DNA of 64,000 nt, from the NCBI RefSeq assembly GCF_020886775.1, contig NZ_AP024525.1, positions 1,798,001 through 1,862,000 on the forward strand. Reading direction: 5' to 3'. The notes beneath the pieces were generated by a model. That model was given only the letters and a program-made list of their open reading frames with translations. It was not told the origin of the DNA and searched no databases. Each line of letters begins with the position of its first letter. Within the stretch, counting starts at the first letter, position 1. A program made the position numbers and the translations under genes. The DNA is from Sinomonas cyclohexanicum. GTDB taxonomy: Bacteria > Actinomycetota > Actinomycetes > Actinomycetales > Micrococcaceae. Shown here in pieces: positions 34,106 through 45,343 of the stretch.

Positions 34106-35887
34106 ATGAAGGTGAACGTGAGCGAGCAGCCCCTGCCCCCGGGCAGCAGCGCGTCGACGCGCAGAGCGCGCCAGGACGGTGCGCGGCACGACAGAGCACA
34201 GCAGGACAGGACACAGCAGGACAGCCGGCCGGCCTTCCGGCCGTCGCAGGTGGACCCCGTTCCCCTCGCCGAGATTGCCGGGGCCGTCGGGCTCCCGTCG
34301 GCGGGCCTCGAGGATGCCGCGCCCATTACCGGCGCAAGTCTCGACTCGCGTTCTGTGGCCCACGGTGACATCTACTTCGCGCTCCCGGGCGCGTCGCGCC
34401 ATGGGGCTGACTTCGCCCAGCAGGCCGTGGACGCAGGCGCGGTCGCCATCCTCACCGATCACGACGGCGCGCGCCGGATCGCGCTGTCCGAGTCGCTCGG
34501 ACGTGTCCCGACCCTCGTGCTGGATCGGCCCCGCACCGCGGTGGGCGCTGTCTCGGCGCTCGTGTATGGCACGGACCGGGCCGCGGCCGGCGCCGGCATG
34601 CTCCTGCTCGGTGTGACCGGGACGAATGGCAAGACCACCACCACGTACTTCGCGAACTCGCTCCTGCGGGCCCTGGGGCACCATACGGGCCTCATCGGGA
34701 CCATCGAGATCTCCGCAGGCGGTGAGGCCATCCCGAGCAAGCTCACGACCCCCGAGTCCACGGACGTCCATGCGCTCCTGGCCCTCATGCGCGAACGCGG
34801 CGTCACGGCGGCGTCCATGGAGGTCTCCTCCCACGCCATCGAGTTCGGACGCGTCGACGGGGTGCGCTACGACGCCGCGGGATTCACAAACCTCACCCAG
34901 GACCACCTCGACCTGCACGGGACCATGGAGGAGTACTACGCGGCCAAGGCCCGGCTGTTCACTCCCGAGCGCGCGGCCCACGGCGTCGTGACGGTCGACG
35001 ACGCGTGGGGGCGGCGCCTCGCGGCCGAGGCCCCCATCCCGGTCACGACCCTCGCGACCGCGCGGGAGGACGGCGCAGCGCCCGGCGAGGGCGAAGCGCC
35101 CGGAGGGGGCCACGCCGACTGGACCGTCGCCGCGCAGGAGCCCTCCGGCGTCGGCACGGCCTTCGAGCTGCGCCACCGGGGCGGAGGCACGCTGCGCGTC
35201 CGCACTGGCCTGCCAGGGGCCTTCAACGTGGCCAACGCCGCGCTGGCCACCCTCCTCGTCGTGGCCTCCGGAGTTCCCCTCGAGACGGTCCAGCGGGCGC
35301 TCGACGCGGACCCGTTCACCGTCGAGGTCCCCGGGCGCATGCAGCTCGTCGGTACCGCGCCTGCGGCCATCGTCGACTTCGCCCACAACCCCGATGCGCT
35401 CGAGCGTGCGCTTGACGCCGTGCGCCCCCGCACCGGCGCCGGGCGCGTCATCGTCGTCTTCGGCGCGACGGGCCAGCGGGACGCGGTCAAGCGTCCCATC
35501 ATGGGCGCGGTCGCCGCGCGGGGCGCCGACGTCGTCGTCGTGACCGACGACGACCCGCACGACGAGGACGCGGCTACGATCCGCGCCGCCGTGATCGCTG
35601 GCGCGCGCACCGAGGACGCCGGGGAAGGCCTCGGACGGCGCATCGACGAGGTGGGCGACCGGGCCGAGGCGATCCGCCACGCCGTGGGCCTCGCCCATCC
35701 CGACGATGTGATCCTCGTCGCGGGCCGCGGCCACGAGGTCTACCAGGAGGTCAGGGGCGTGAACCTCGTCCTCGACGACCGCGTCGAGCTCTGCAGCGCC
35801 CTCGCCGAGCACGGGTTCCCGGTGGTCCCCGGCGCGCGCGGATTCGGGTCCGAGGGCGCGGACGCACTAGAGTCCGATGAGCAATGA
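34106..35887 (+). CDS. murE: UDP-MurNAc-tripeptide synthetase MurE
   Basis: The 593-residue Mur ligase adds the third amino acid to the peptidoglycan stem. The ATP loop is [15 protein letters not shown] (near 170), and ESTDVHALLALM, NLTQDHLDLHGTMEEYY and VDFAHNPDALERAL are conserved. The substrate motif, DNPR in diaminopimelate enzymes, reads DDPH here (482-485), which argues for L-lysine as in Arthrobacter relatives. The first 40 residues and a stretch near 320-335 are low-complexity additions. An alternative start is GTG 34118 behind AAGG. TATAGA at 34083 may be an internal -10. It overlaps murF by four bases. Confidence 0.94.
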   Translation: MKVNVSEQPLPPGSSASTRRARQDGARHDRAQQDRTQQDSRPAFRPSQVDPVPLAEIAGAVGLPSAGLEDAAPITGASLDSRSVAHGDIYFALPGASRHGADFAQQAVDAGAVAILTDHDGARRIALSESLGRVPTLVLDRPRTAVGAVSALVYGTDRAAAGAGMLLLGVTGTNGKTTTTYFANSLLRALGHHTGLIGTIEISAGGEAIPSKLTTPESTDVHALLALMRERGVTAASMEVSSHAIEFGRVDGVRYDAAGFTNLTQDHLDLHGTMEEYYAAKARLFTPERAAHGVVTVDDAWGRRLAAEAPIPVTTLATAREDGAAPGEGEAPGGGHADWTVAAQEPSGVGTAFELRHRGGGTLRVRTGLPGAFNVANAALATLLVVASGVPLETVQRALDADPFTVEVPGRMQLVGTAPAAIVDFAHNPDALERALDAVRPRTGAGRVIVVFGATGQRDAVKRPIMGAVAARGADVVVVTDDDPHDEDAATIRAAVIAGARTEDAGEGLGRRIDEVGDRAEAIRHAVGLAHPDDVILVAGRGHEVYQEVRGVNLVLDDRVELCSALAEHGFPVVPGARGFGSEGADALESDEQ

Positions 35888-37383
35888 TTGACTTCACAGC
35901 GGCGCAGATCGCCGAGATCACGGGCGGCCGGCTGGTCGCAGACCCCGACATCATCCCCACGAGCGTCGTGACCGACTCGCGCGAGGCCGTGCGCGGCTCC
36001 CTGTACGTGGCCAAGCCCGGCGAGCACGCCGACGGGCACGCGTACGTGGGCGCCGCCGTCGCCGCCGGGACCGTCCTGACGCTGTGCGAGCGCGAGGTGA
36101 AGGACGACGGCGGCACGACGTACCCGTGCGTCGTCGTGCCCGACGCCGTGCTCGCCATGGGCGCACTCGCGAAGGCCGCCGTGGCCAGGATCCGCGCCGA
36201 CCGCGCCGGGCGCGGCGAGCGGTTCACGGTTGTGGGCATCACCGGCTCGGCCGGGAAGACCACGACGAAGGACCTCGTCGCCGGGATCTTCCGCACGACG
36301 CCGGAGGGCTCCGCCACGCCGGCCTCGACGGTCGCACCGCAGGGCTCGTACAACGGCGAGGTCGGCGTGCCCCTGACGGTCTTCCGCGCCGACGAGTCCA
36401 CGCGCTACCTCGTGATCGAGATGGGCGCCACGGGGATCGGCCACATCCAGTACCTTGCGGACATGGTCAAGCCGGACATCGGCGTCGTCCTGTTCGTCGG
36501 CACCGCGCACGCCGGCGAGTTCGGCGGCGTCGAGAACATCGCCAAGGCCAAGGGCGAGCTCGTCGAGGCGCTTGCGACCGAGGGGACCGCCGTCCTCAAC
36601 GCCGACGATCCCCGGGTGCGCGCGATGGAGCCGCGCACGCGGGCACGCCTCGCGTTCTTCACGTCCCACCCGGAGGCCAACGCAGCCCTCGCGGAGCGCG
36701 GCACGCTCGTCGCGGCGCACGGCGCGACGGTCGACGACGGCGGCTCGCCGGTCTTCGACCTCGCCATCGGGTCCGAGGCGCCGGTGCACGTGTCCAGCCG
36801 CCTCATCGGCGCGCACCACACGTCCAACCTCCTCGCCGCGGCCGCGGCCGCCCACGCCGCGGGCGTCTCCGCAGCGCAGATCGGGGAGTCCCTCTCCGCC
36901 CAGGGCCCAGGCAGCCGGTGGCGCATGCAGCGCACCGAGCGCGCGGATGGCGTGACGGTCATCAACGACGCGTACAACGCCAACCCCGAGTCGATGCGCG
37001 CTGCGCTGCAGACGCTCGCCGACCTCGGTCGGGGTCGGCGCACCTGGGCCGTGCTGGGGGCGATGCTCGAGCTCGGCGACGAGTCAATCCGGGCCCATAC
37101 GGCGGTCGGGACACTCGTGGTCCGCCTCAACATCGACCGCCTGATCGTGGTCGGCCGCGAGGCGCGCGCGCTCTACGTCTCCGCCGTGAATGAGGGCTCC
37201 TGGGGCAACGAGACAACGTTCGCCGAGACAGCCGACGAGGCGTTCGAGCTGCTCGAGCATGAGCTCGCCCCCGGCGACCTCGTGCTCGTGAAGTCCTCGA
37301 ACGGCGTCGGGCTGGGGCTCCTCGGCGATCGGATAGCATTGGCCGCACCTGACGGGTCCACGCCACACGAGGAACGGAGCTGA
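35884..37383 (+). CDS. murF: UDP-MurNAc-tripeptide-D-Ala-D-Ala ligase MurF
   Basis: The 499-residue Mur ligase adds D-Ala-D-Ala to complete the pentapeptide. It shows the MurF N-terminal domain ([29 protein letters not shown]), the ATP loop [17 protein letters not shown] near residue 117, [11 protein letters not shown], and [16 protein letters not shown], the most typical MurF signature. The start ATG overlaps the murE stop, and mraY begins one base after its stop, so the three genes are tightly coupled. Confidence 0.96.
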   Translation: MIDFTAAQIAEITGGRLVADPDIIPTSVVTDSREAVRGSLYVAKPGEHADGHAYVGAAVAAGTVLTLCEREVKDDGGTTYPCVVVPDAVLAMGALAKAAVARIRADRAGRGERFTVVGITGSAGKTTTKDLVAGIFRTTPEGSATPASTVAPQGSYNGEVGVPLTVFRADESTRYLVIEMGATGIGHIQYLADMVKPDIGVVLFVGTAHAGEFGGVENIAKAKGELVEALATEGTAVLNADDPRVRAMEPRTRARLAFFTSHPEANAALAERGTLVAAHGATVDDGGSPVFDLAIGSEAPVHVSSRLIGAHHTSNLLAAAAAAHAAGVSAAQIGESLSAQGPGSRWRMQRTERADGVTVINDAYNANPESMRAALQTLADLGRGRRTWAVLGAMLELGDESIRAHTAVGTLVVRLNIDRLIVVGREARALYVSAVNEGSWGNETTFAETADEAFELLEHELAPGDLVLVKSSNGVGLGLLGDRIALAAPDGSTPHEERS

Positions 37384-37384
37384 C

Positions 37385-38494
37385 GTGATCGCACTGCTGA
37401 TCGGCGGCGGTCTGGCCCTCGTCTTCGGGCTCGTCGGGACCCCGCTCTTCATCCGCCTGCTCGTGGCCAGGGGCTACGGGCAGTTCATCCGCGACGACGG
37501 TCCCACGACCCACCACACCAAGCGCGGGACGCCCACGATGGGCGGGGCCGTGTTCGTGCTCGCATCGGTGGTCGCGTACTACATCACGCACCTCATCACG
37601 TGGCTGGTCAATCCCGCCTCGAGCGGCCCCAGCATCTCGGCCGCGCTCCTGCTGTTCCTCATGGTCGGCATGGGCATCGTGGGGTTCCTCGACGACTTCA
37701 CGAAGATCACCAAGCAGCGGAGCCTCGGCCTGAGTCCGCGGGGCAAGCTGATCGGCCAGGGCCTCGTGGGGATCATCTTCGCGGTCCTCGCGCTCCAGTT
37801 CCCCGATGGGCGCGACCTCACGCCGGCATCGACCCATATCTCCTTCCTGCGGGACATCCCGTGGCTCGACCTCGCCTTCGGCGGCACCGTCCTCGGGGCG
37901 ATCCTGTTCGTGATCTGGTCGAACGTGATCGTGACGGCAACGAGCAACGGGGTGAACCTCACCGACGGCCTCGACGGGCTCGCCGCCGGCGCCTCGATCA
38001 TGGTGTTCGGCGCCTACACCCTCATGGGCATCTGGCAGAGCAACCAGGCCTGCGGCTCCGCGCGAGTGATCGGGTCCGTCTGCTACGAGACCCGGGACCC
38101 GCTCGACCTCGCCCTGCTCGCGGCCATCATGAGCTCCGCCCTCGTCGGTTTCCTCTGGTGGAACACGTCACCGGCGAAGATCTTCATGGGGGACACCGGC
38201 TCGCTCGCCATCGGCGCGGCGATCGCGGGATTCGCCATCCTGTCCCGCACCGAGCTCCTGCTCGTCATCATCGGCGGCCTGTTCATGCTCATCACGCTCT
38301 CTGTGATCCTGCAGGTCGGCTACTTCAAGGCCACCAAGGGCAAGCGGCTGTTCAAGATGGCGCCGCTCCAGCACCACTTCGAGCTCAAGGGCTGGGCCGA
38401 GGTCACCGTGGTGGTCCGCTTCTGGATCCTCGCCGGGCTCTGCGTCGCTGCTGGCCTGGCCATCTTCTACGCAGAGTGGGTGGCAGGACTGTGA
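37385..38494 (+). CDS. mraY: Phospho-MurNAc-pentapeptide transferase MraY
   Basis: The 369-residue membrane enzyme transfers phospho-MurNAc-pentapeptide to undecaprenyl phosphate, making lipid I. About ten membrane helices are visible. Conserved loops include [17 protein letters not shown] (Asp pair), [17 protein letters not shown] and [11 protein letters not shown], ending with [13 protein letters not shown], the polar active-site histidine loop. The GTG start is one base after the murF stop, and its own stop overlaps the GTG of murD. Confidence 0.97.
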   Translation: MIALLIGGGLALVFGLVGTPLFIRLLVARGYGQFIRDDGPTTHHTKRGTPTMGGAVFVLASVVAYYITHLITWLVNPASSGPSISAALLLFLMVGMGIVGFLDDFTKITKQRSLGLSPRGKLIGQGLVGIIFAVLALQFPDGRDLTPASTHISFLRDIPWLDLAFGGTVLGAILFVIWSNVIVTATSNGVNLTDGLDGLAAGASIMVFGAYTLMGIWQSNQACGSARVIGSVCYETRDPLDLALLAAIMSSALVGFLWWNTSPAKIFMGDTGSLAIGAAIAGFAILSRTELLLVIIGGLFMLITLSVILQVGYFKATKGKRLFKMAPLQHHFELKGWAEVTVVVRFWILAGLCVAAGLAIFYAEWVAGL

Positions 38495-40038
38495 ACGCAC
38501 AACCTTCTTCGGCTTCTTCGGCCGGCAGCACGCGCCTCGAGTCGCTGACGTCCTGGGACTCGGACTGGTCGGGCCTGCGGGTCGTCGTCGCCGGGATCGG
38601 CGTCTCGGGTTTCGCGGCTGCGGACACGCTCGTCGAGCTCGGAGCGAGCGTCGTAGTGGTCGACGCCTCCGTCACCGAGCGGGCACGGGCGCAGGCGGAC
38701 ACGCTGCGGATCGTGGGTGCCGAGGACGTCCTGCTCGGCGAGGACGCGGTGCACCGCCTTCCGAAGGTCGACGGCGCGCTCCCGGACCTCGTCGTGACCT
38801 CGCCCGGGTGGCGTCCCGACCAGTCGATGCTCGCGGAGGCCACCCGCCGGGGCATTCCGGTGTGGGGCGACGTCGAGCTCGCGTGGCGCCTGAGGACCCG
38901 GCGTGGCAAGAAGACCGCGGACTGGCTCACGATCACCGGCACGAACGGCAAGACGACCACGGTCGGGATGGCCGAGTCCATGCTGCGCGCCGCCGGCCTG
39001 AAGGCCGTGGCGGTCGGCAATGTGGGCAAGCCGATCCTCGACGCCATCCGGGAACCTGTCGAGTACGACGTGTTCGCGGTCGAACTCTCGAGCTTCCAGC
39101 TCCACTGGTCGCACTCGCTCTCTCCTGTCGCGTCGGTGGTGCTGAACGTGGCCGAGGACCACGTCGACTGGCACGGCTCCTATGAGGCCTACCTCGCGGA
39201 CAAGGCCAAGGTGTACACCAACACCCAGAAGGCCTGCGTCTACAACGCCGAGCAGATCGAGACCGAACGCATGGTCGAGGAGGCGGACGTCGTCGAGGGC
39301 TGCCGCGCGATCGGCTTCACGACCGGCGCACCCGCCGTGAGCATGTTCGGGGTCGTCGACGGGCTCCTCGTGGACAGGGCGTTCATCGACAACCGCCGCG
39401 ACCACGCCGCGGAGCTGGGATCCCTGGACGACCTCGGCCCGGTGGCACCCCGGCACATGGTGGCGAACGCGCTCGCCGCGGCCGCCCTCGTCCGCGCCTA
39501 CGGGGTCGAGCCCGCCGCGGTCAAGGCCGGGCTCCAGGCCTTCCTCCCGGGCGACCACCGCATCCAGACCGTCGCAGCCTCGGGCGGAGTGCGCTGGGTC
39601 AACGACTCCAAGGCCACCAACCCGCACGCGGCGTCGGCGTCCCTGTCCGCCTTCGAGCACGTGGTGTGGATCGCCGGCGGACTCTCGAAGGGCGTCGCCT
39701 ACGACCAGCTGGTAGCCGAGCACGCGGGCCGGCTGCGCGCCGTCGTGCTCCTTGGGCGGGACAGCTCCGAGCTCGCGGGCGCGCTCGCGCGACACGCGCC
39801 GAATGTCCCTGTCTTCCCCGTGGATCCGGGCCAGACTGGTGGGGACCGGCCGGACTCGGGAAGCGCGATTATGGCGCGGGCAGTTGAGCTCGCAGGGGCC
39901 CACGCGGAGCCCGGCGACACGGTGCTCATGGCACCGGCGGCGGCGTCGATGGACCAGTTCGACTCCTATGCCCACCGGGGGACCGCGTTCATCAACGCCG
40001 TACGGGCGCTAGAAGCACGGGAGACGACCGAGGAGTAG
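38491..40038 (+). CDS. murD: UDP-MurNAc-L-alanine:D-glutamate ligase MurD
   Basis: The 515-residue enzyme adds D-glutamate to UDP-MurNAc-L-Ala. It has the Rossmann-type start [21 protein letters not shown], the ATP loop [18 protein letters not shown] (near 150) and [12 protein letters not shown]. The chain is about 60 residues longer than E. coli MurD, as is normal in actinobacteria, partly through an N-terminal Ser-rich tail and inserts near 415-430. GTG at 38491 overlaps the mraY stop. Confidence 0.96.
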   Translation: MNAQPSSASSAGSTRLESLTSWDSDWSGLRVVVAGIGVSGFAAADTLVELGASVVVVDASVTERARAQADTLRIVGAEDVLLGEDAVHRLPKVDGALPDLVVTSPGWRPDQSMLAEATRRGIPVWGDVELAWRLRTRRGKKTADWLTITGTNGKTTTVGMAESMLRAAGLKAVAVGNVGKPILDAIREPVEYDVFAVELSSFQLHWSHSLSPVASVVLNVAEDHVDWHGSYEAYLADKAKVYTNTQKACVYNAEQIETERMVEEADVVEGCRAIGFTTGAPAVSMFGVVDGLLVDRAFIDNRRDHAAELGSLDDLGPVAPRHMVANALAAAALVRAYGVEPAAVKAGLQAFLPGDHRIQTVAASGGVRWVNDSKATNPHAASASLSAFEHVVWIAGGLSKGVAYDQLVAEHAGRLRAVVLLGRDSSELAGALARHAPNVPVFPVDPGQTGGDRPDSGSAIMARAVELAGAHAEPGDTVLMAPAAASMDQFDSYAHRGTAFINAVRALEARETTEE

Positions 40039-40043
40039 AGACT

Positions 40044-41405
40044 ATGGCCACCACGGCGCAGCGGAGACCCGGGGGGCCTCTCCGACCGCTGGCGGCCTTC
40101 TGGCGCAGGATCACGCGCACCGATTCGGCCAGCAGCGGCACGAGCTACTACCTGATCCTCGGCACGACCCTCGCGCTGACCGCAATCGGCATCATGATGG
40201 TCCTCTCGGCGTCGAGCGTCGAGAGCATCGCGGCGGGGGAGAGCCCCTACACCGCGGCCCTCAAGCAGGCGCTGTTCGGCCTCGTCGGGCTCGTGGGCAT
40301 GCTCGCGCTCTCGCGGATCAACGTCCGCTGGCTCAAGCGCCTCGCGTGGCCCGGCATCACCGTGACACTCGTCCTCCTGGTGCTCGTCCAGATCGTGGGA
40401 CGCCGGGTGCTCGGCAACCGCAACTGGATCGATGTGGCAGGCTTCAGCTTCCAGCCCTCGGAGGTCGCGAAGCTGCTGCTCGCGCTGTGGCTGGCTACGA
40501 TCCTGAACATGAAGGGCAGGCTCCTCGACAACTGGGTGCATGCCCTGATCCCCGCGGTGCCGATGGGCCTGGCCGTCGCGGGATTGGTGATCTGGGGCCA
40601 CGACCTCGGCACCACCCTCGTGATCCTCCTCGTGATGATCGCTGCACTCTTCTACGCCGGCGTGCCGACCAAGCTGTTCGTCACGTCCGGCGTGCTCCTG
40701 GCCATCGCGGCCATCGGGTTCGCCGTCGCGAGCCCCAATCGCATGTGCCGTATCTATGCCTGGGTCGGCATGGAGCCGGACGTCTGCAAGGCGGACGGCG
40801 CCGACTTCTCGTACCAGGTCCAGAACGGTCTCTTCGGTCTCGCCTCGGGCGGCTGGTTCGGGGTCGGCCTCGGCCAGAGCCGGCAGAAGTACAGTTGGCT
40901 CCCCGAGGCGCAGAACGACTTCATCTTCGCGGTGCTGGGCGAGGAGCTGGGCCTGTTCGGCACGCTCCTGGTCCTCGCGCTGTTCGCGGTGCTCGCCGTG
41001 GCCGTGTTCCGGGTCGTCTCCCGGCAGGAGGAACTCTTCCCACGGGTACTCGGCGGCACGATTATGGCCTGGATCCTCGGCCAGGCCGCCATCAACATGG
41101 CCATGGTCACGGGCATCGCCCCCGTGATCGGCGTTCCGCTGCCGTTCATCTCCTCCGGCGGGTCGGCGCTCGTCAGCTGCCTGTGCGCGATCGGCGTACT
41201 CTTGTCTCTGGCCCGCGAGGACATGCGCCCCACAAGGAGGGTGCGGTCCAAGGGTGGCAAGGGCGGCGCCAAGCCTCCGCTCCGGGGGCGAAAGGCCCCG
41301 GCGCCACGTCCTCGGGCGCGGGCAGCGAAGCCTGTGCCGGACCCCACGCGGCCCGCCCGGGACGCACCAGCCACGACCAACGCCAAGCGGAAGGCCACCA
41401 CCTAG
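40044..41405 (+). CDS. ftsW: Septal peptidoglycan polymerase FtsW (SEDS family)
   Basis: The 453-residue protein spans the membrane about ten times and belongs to the SEDS glycosyltransferases, which polymerise lipid II with FtsI. Conserved stretches are [54 protein letters not shown] and [16 protein letters not shown]. The C-terminal 60 residues are a highly basic cytoplasmic tail ([18 protein letters not shown]), typical of actinobacterial members. It starts five bases after murD. Confidence 0.95.
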   Translation: MATTAQRRPGGPLRPLAAFWRRITRTDSASSGTSYYLILGTTLALTAIGIMMVLSASSVESIAAGESPYTAALKQALFGLVGLVGMLALSRINVRWLKRLAWPGITVTLVLLVLVQIVGRRVLGNRNWIDVAGFSFQPSEVAKLLLALWLATILNMKGRLLDNWVHALIPAVPMGLAVAGLVIWGHDLGTTLVILLVMIAALFYAGVPTKLFVTSGVLLAIAAIGFAVASPNRMCRIYAWVGMEPDVCKADGADFSYQVQNGLFGLASGGWFGVGLGQSRQKYSWLPEAQNDFIFAVLGEELGLFGTLLVLALFAVLAVAVFRVVSRQEELFPRVLGGTIMAWILGQAAINMAMVTGIAPVIGVPLPFISSGGSALVSCLCAIGVLLSLAREDMRPTRRVRSKGGKGGAKPPLRGRKAPAPRPRARAAKPVPDPTRPARDAPATTNAKRKATT

Positions 41406-41407
41406 AC

Positions 41408-42562
41408 ATGCCCCACGAGGATCCGGACCGCAACCCGTCCCCGGCGCCCCGACCGTCCGTGGTACTCGCGGGCGGTGGAACCGCCGGGCACATCAGCCCG
41501 CTGCTCGCCATCGCGCGTGCCGTCGTCAGGGCCGCCCCGGGGGCGCGGATCCTCGCGGTCGGCACCGCCAGCGGGATGGAGACCCGGATTGTCCCCGCAG
41601 CCGGATTCGAGCTGGCAGTGATCGACCGCGTGCCGCTCCCGCGGAAGCCCACTGTGGACCTCCTGAGGTTCCCTCGCCGCTTCGCGGCCGCAGTGCGCCA
41701 GTCCGAGGCGGTCCTCGACCAGGCTGAGGCGGACGTCCTGGTCGGCGTCGGCGGGTACGTGTGCACCCCCATGTACCTCGCGGCGAGGCGTCGCGGCGTG
41801 CCGATCGTGATCCACGAGGCCAACACGCGGCCGGGGCTCGCCAACCGCGTCGGAGCGATGTTCACCGAGCGGGTGGGCAGGGCGTTCGCCGCCACGAAGC
41901 TGAGACATTCACGGCTCGTGGGCATGCCGATGCGGCCCGAGGTCTCGGGCCTTGACCGTGCCTCCGCCCGATCCGGGGCCCGCACGCGCCTGGGCCTCGA
42001 TCCTGACCAGACCACCATGGTGGTCACGGGCGGGTCGCTCGGAGCGGCCAGCCTCAACCGCACGATCGCTTCCTCGCTGGGCACCCTCGCCCGCGCAGGC
42101 ATCCAGACCCTGCACATCACGGGACGCGGCAAGACCGTGAGCGGTCCCGACGGTGCGCCGCTCACCGCGCCCGGCTACCGCCAGGTCGAGTTCGTCGACG
42201 GCATGGAGACGGCGTACGCGGCCGCTGACCTCATCGTGTGCCGCTCGGGCGCTGGCACGGTGTCCGAGGTGGCCGCCGTCGGCCTCCCCGCCGTGTTCGT
42301 GCCGCTGCCGATCGGCAACGGGGAGCAGGCACTCAACGCGCGCGGGCTCGTCGACGCCGGCGCAGCCCTCATGGTCAGGGACGCGGACTTCACCCCGGAG
42401 TGGCTCGAGGCCAACGTGCTGCCGCTCCTCGGGGACAGCCAACGGCTCGCGTCGATGTCCCAGGCCGCCGCCGGCCAGGGCATCCGCGACGCGGACGCGC
42501 AGATGGCGGCGATGGTCATCGCGGCCGCAGAGGACAGGACTCAGGAGGGAACACGCGCATGA
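41408..42562 (+). CDS. murG: Lipid II synthase MurG
   Basis: The 384-residue glycosyltransferase adds GlcNAc to lipid I, yielding lipid II at the inner face of the membrane. The N-terminal loop [61 protein letters not shown] and [34 protein letters not shown] (each quoted in part) are the standard donor and acceptor motifs. It starts two bases after ftsW and overlaps murC by four. Confidence 0.96.
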   Translation: MPHEDPDRNPSPAPRPSVVLAGGGTAGHISPLLAIARAVVRAAPGARILAVGTASGMETRIVPAAGFELAVIDRVPLPRKPTVDLLRFPRRFAAAVRQSEAVLDQAEADVLVGVGGYVCTPMYLAARRRGVPIVIHEANTRPGLANRVGAMFTERVGRAFAATKLRHSRLVGMPMRPEVSGLDRASARSGARTRLGLDPDQTTMVVTGGSLGAASLNRTIASSLGTLARAGIQTLHITGRGKTVSGPDGAPLTAPGYRQVEFVDGMETAYAAADLIVCRSGAGTVSEVAAVGLPAVFVPLPIGNGEQALNARGLVDAGAALMVRDADFTPEWLEANVLPLLGDSQRLASMSQAAAGQGIRDADAQMAAMVIAAAEDRTQEGTRA

Positions 42563-43992
42563 GCGCCAACCAGACGCTTCCGGAGGGGCTCGCCGAGCTC
42601 GGCCGGGTCCACTTCGTGGGAGTCGGCGGAGTCGGCATGTCCGCCGTCGCACGCGTCATGGTGGCCCGGGGCGTGCCGGTGTCGGGCTCCGACGCGAAGG
42701 ACCTGCCGGTCATGGCCGACCTCGCGGCCCTCGGCGCCCGGATCGCCGTGGGCTATGCCGCCGAGAACGTCGGCGACGCTGACACGGTGGTCCGCGGCTC
42801 GGCGATCCGGCCCGACAACCCCGAGCTCGTTCAGGCCGCGGCCCGCGGCCTGAAGGTGCTGCACCGGTCCGAGGCGCTCGCCGCGGCGATGGCCGGCAAC
42901 CGCGTCATCGCGGTCGCGGGCACGCACGGGAAGACCACCACGACGTCCATGACCACGTGGATGCTGCGGGGCGCGGGGCTCGACCCGAGCTTCGCGATCG
43001 GTGCGAACGTGCCCGCCCTCGGGGTCAACGCCGCGGCGGGTGAGACCGACATCTTCGTCGCCGAGGCGGATGAGTCCGACGAGTCGTTCCTCAACTACCG
43101 CCCCCTGACCGAGGTCATCACCAACGTCGAGGCGGACCATCTGGACCATTACGGCACGGCCGAGGCCGTCCACGCCGCGTTCGACGCGTTCGCGGCCCTC
43201 GTGCCCGAGCAGGGCCTTGTGCTCGCGTGCGCGGACGATCCCGGTGCCCGTGCGCTCGCCGATCGGATCCGCGACCGGGACGGCGCACCGCGCGTCCTCA
43301 CGTACGGCACGGCGGAGGACGCCGACGTCCACGTGCGCTTCGATCCCGCCGGCTCCGAGGTGGTCTGGGACGGGCGGACGTACGCACTGCCCCTGCATGT
43401 GCCGGGCCTCCACAACGCGCTCAACGCGGCCGGGGCGTTCGCCGCGGCCGTCGACGCCGGGGCGGACCCCGAGCGTGCCGCGGCCTCGCTCGCCGACTTC
43501 GCGGGGGCGGCGAGGCGCTTTGAACTCAAGGGAGAGGCGGGCGGCGTCCGCGTGTTCGACGACTACGCGCATCACCCCACCGAGGTGAGGGCGGCGCTGG
43601 CAGCAGCACGGGCGGTGGCCGGCGGCCACGGGGTCCACGTGCTGTTCCAGCCGCACCTGTTCTCCCGCACCCGCGAGTTCGCGGCAGAGTTCGCCCAGGC
43701 GCTGACTGCCGCCGACACCGTCCGCGTCATGGACATCTACCCGGCCCGCGAGGACCCGATCCCCGGGGTCACGAGCGAGCTCGTGACGGCGCACCTCGCG
43801 CGCGGTGCGTACGCACCGAGCGTCGAGCGCGCCGTCACGGAGATCGCAGGGGCGGCGAGGCCGGGGGACATCGTGCTCACCGTGGGCGCCGGGGACGTGA
43901 CATTCCAGGGCGCCCAGATCCTCGCTGAGCTGGGCGCCCGGTCAGGCGCCACGGCCGGTGGCACCGACCCCGGGGCGCCGCATGGCGCCTAG
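42559..43992 (+). CDS. murC: UDP-MurNAc:L-alanine ligase MurC
   Basis: The 477-residue ligase adds the first L-alanine to UDP-MurNAc. Motifs are [18 protein letters not shown] at the N-terminus, the ATP loop [15 protein letters not shown] (near 118), [12 protein letters not shown], and [19 protein letters not shown]. Length is typical. The start overlaps the murG stop; the end overlaps the proposed ftsQ start by 11 bases. Confidence 0.96.
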   Translation: MSANQTLPEGLAELGRVHFVGVGGVGMSAVARVMVARGVPVSGSDAKDLPVMADLAALGARIAVGYAAENVGDADTVVRGSAIRPDNPELVQAAARGLKVLHRSEALAAAMAGNRVIAVAGTHGKTTTTSMTTWMLRGAGLDPSFAIGANVPALGVNAAAGETDIFVAEADESDESFLNYRPLTEVITNVEADHLDHYGTAEAVHAAFDAFAALVPEQGLVLACADDPGARALADRIRDRDGAPRVLTYGTAEDADVHVRFDPAGSEVVWDGRTYALPLHVPGLHNALNAAGAFAAAVDAGADPERAAASLADFAGAARRFELKGEAGGVRVFDDYAHHPTEVRAALAAARAVAGGHGVHVLFQPHLFSRTREFAAEFAQALTAADTVRVMDIYPAREDPIPGVTSELVTAHLARGAYAPSVERAVTEIAGAARPGDIVLTVGAGDVTFQGAQILAELGARSGATAGGTDPGAPHGA

Positions 43993-45094
43993 TCCCCGCG
44001 TGCCCAGGGTGCCGAGGGTCCCCCGCTCGGCGGGGTCCGCCCCAGCTGGACCGACGCACGACGGCGCCGCCCCGCCGCCGGCGGGAAAGGCCAGCAGCGG
44101 GGAGGCCTCCGTCGGGAAGGTCACGGCGCGCGGGGCGAAGGTCACGCTCTTGGCCCCGTCAGGCGGGGAGCAGCATGAGTCTCCTGCGTGGGGGGCGACC
44201 GGACCCGCGGCGGCGACCGGCGCGCCGTCGTCCGACGCCGAGATCACGCGGGCCGCGGGCCCCGAGACCAGAGAGCGGGTCGAAGGACGAGGACGGTTCG
44301 GGTTCCCGCGTCGCTCCGCACCGCGGGCCAAGCGCACGGTCGAGGCGCGCTCAGCCGAGCCGGGCGAGGCCGACGTGCTCGCCTTTCCGGAGTCTCCGGG
44401 CAGGCGCCGGCGACGGCGCGTGCTGATCGGCCTCGGCGTGGCGGTCGCGCTCGTGGCGGCGCTGTTCGCGGTGCTGCTGTTCACGCCGCTGGTCTCGGCG
44501 CGCACCATCACCGTGCAGGGCACGCACCTGCTGCAGCCGCGGCAGGTGGAGTCCGCGCTCGAGCCCGTCCGGGGCAAGCCCTTGGCCCTGGTCGGCACGG
44601 ATCAGGTGGAGCGGCTCCTGAGCCAGTTCGTACAGGTCAAGAGCGCGAGGGCGCGTGCTGTTCCGCCGAGCACGCTCGTGGTCGAGATCGTCGAGCGCGT
44701 TCCCGTGGCGCTCGTCAAGCAGGGCGGCAAGCTCCTGGTCGTGGACGGGGACGGTGTGGTGCTGGGCGACGCCGCAGACACCTCGCAGTACGCGGTGCCC
44801 GTGATCGACGGCTCGGCCATGCCCATGGGTCAGGCCGTGTTCCGGTCTGTCACCGCGGTCCTGGCAGCGCTTCCGGCAGACATCTTGGCCCAGCTGGCAA
44901 CGGCGTCGGCGCAGTCTCCCGACTCGGTGGAGCTCAAGCTCTCCGACGGCCGCACGGTGGTCTGGGGCAATGCCGACGACCGTGAGCTCAAGGCCAAGGT
45001 CCTCGAGGCCCTCATGAAGGCGACCCCTGAGAAGGGCCAGGCGCGGCCGAGCGTCTTCGACGTGAGCACCCCTCGCCATCCTGTGACCCGATGA
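43982..45094 (+). CDS. ftsQ: Cell division protein FtsQ
   Basis: The 370-residue bitopic protein has a cytoplasmic tail of about 140 Pro/Ala/Arg-rich residues, far longer than in E. coli. One membrane helix follows (about 148-170, VLIGLGVAVALVAALFAVLLF), then the POTRA domain (VSARTITVQGTHLLQPRQVESAL) and the FtsQ domain (PVALVKQGGKLLVVDGDGVVL). It joins the divisome and regulates FtsI and FtsW. The ATG at 43982 overlaps the end of murC; an ATG at 43958 in the same frame is possible. The tail begins with the repeat VPRVPRVPR. Confidence 0.92.
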   Translation: MAPSPRVPRVPRVPRSAGSAPAGPTHDGAAPPPAGKASSGEASVGKVTARGAKVTLLAPSGGEQHESPAWGATGPAAATGAPSSDAEITRAAGPETRERVEGRGRFGFPRRSAPRAKRTVEARSAEPGEADVLAFPESPGRRRRRRVLIGLGVAVALVAALFAVLLFTPLVSARTITVQGTHLLQPRQVESALEPVRGKPLALVGTDQVERLLSQFVQVKSARARAVPPSTLVVEIVERVPVALVKQGGKLLVVDGDGVVLGDAADTSQYAVPVIDGSAMPMGQAVFRSVTAVLAALPADILAQLATASAQSPDSVELKLSDGRTVVWGNADDRELKAKVLEALMKATPEKGQARPSVFDVSTPRHPVTR

Positions 45095-45262
45095 CCGGGT
45101 TCGGTGCCGTGAGGGGTGCCGAGTCCGGGGCGCGGGTGGGACGTGTGGCAAAGTGGATTGGTGGCGAGGACGGGCGCGGCAATGGCGCGACACGCCTAGG
45201 CGGTCGTTGCACGCCCCGTGGGCGGACCATACCGTCTTCCTAAGAGCAACTTGACATAACTA

Positions 45263-45283
45263 TAACCTTCAAGCTGAGGGTTA
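45263..45283 (+). promoter_or_regulatory. 21 bp dyad upstream of ftsZ (candidate FtsR operator)
   Basis: TAACCTTCA-AGC-TGAGGGTTA is an inverted repeat with one mismatch in nine base pairs, about 60-80 bases before the ftsZ start. The preceding TTGACA (45251-45256) looks like a -35. The AT-rich patch stands out from the GC-rich surroundings. FtsR, a MerR regulator of ftsZ, is encoded at 6.2 kb. Confidence 0.5.
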
Positions 45284-45343
45284 AGGTTGTGGACTCCGGG
45301 GTTCTTGCAGATCCAGCAGGCTTTCGAACAAGGGACACTCAAC

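Noticed and set aside
38467-39975. Long minus-strand open frame opposite murD, and similar ones opposite fadD, dnaE and glnA
   Set aside because: Same shadow effect of high GC third positions; no start signals or family motifs.
45251-45266. TTGACA and TATAAC read as a classical sigma-A promoter for ftsZ
   Set aside because: The two elements are only four bases apart. I kept the dyad as a regulatory site without assigning a full promoter.
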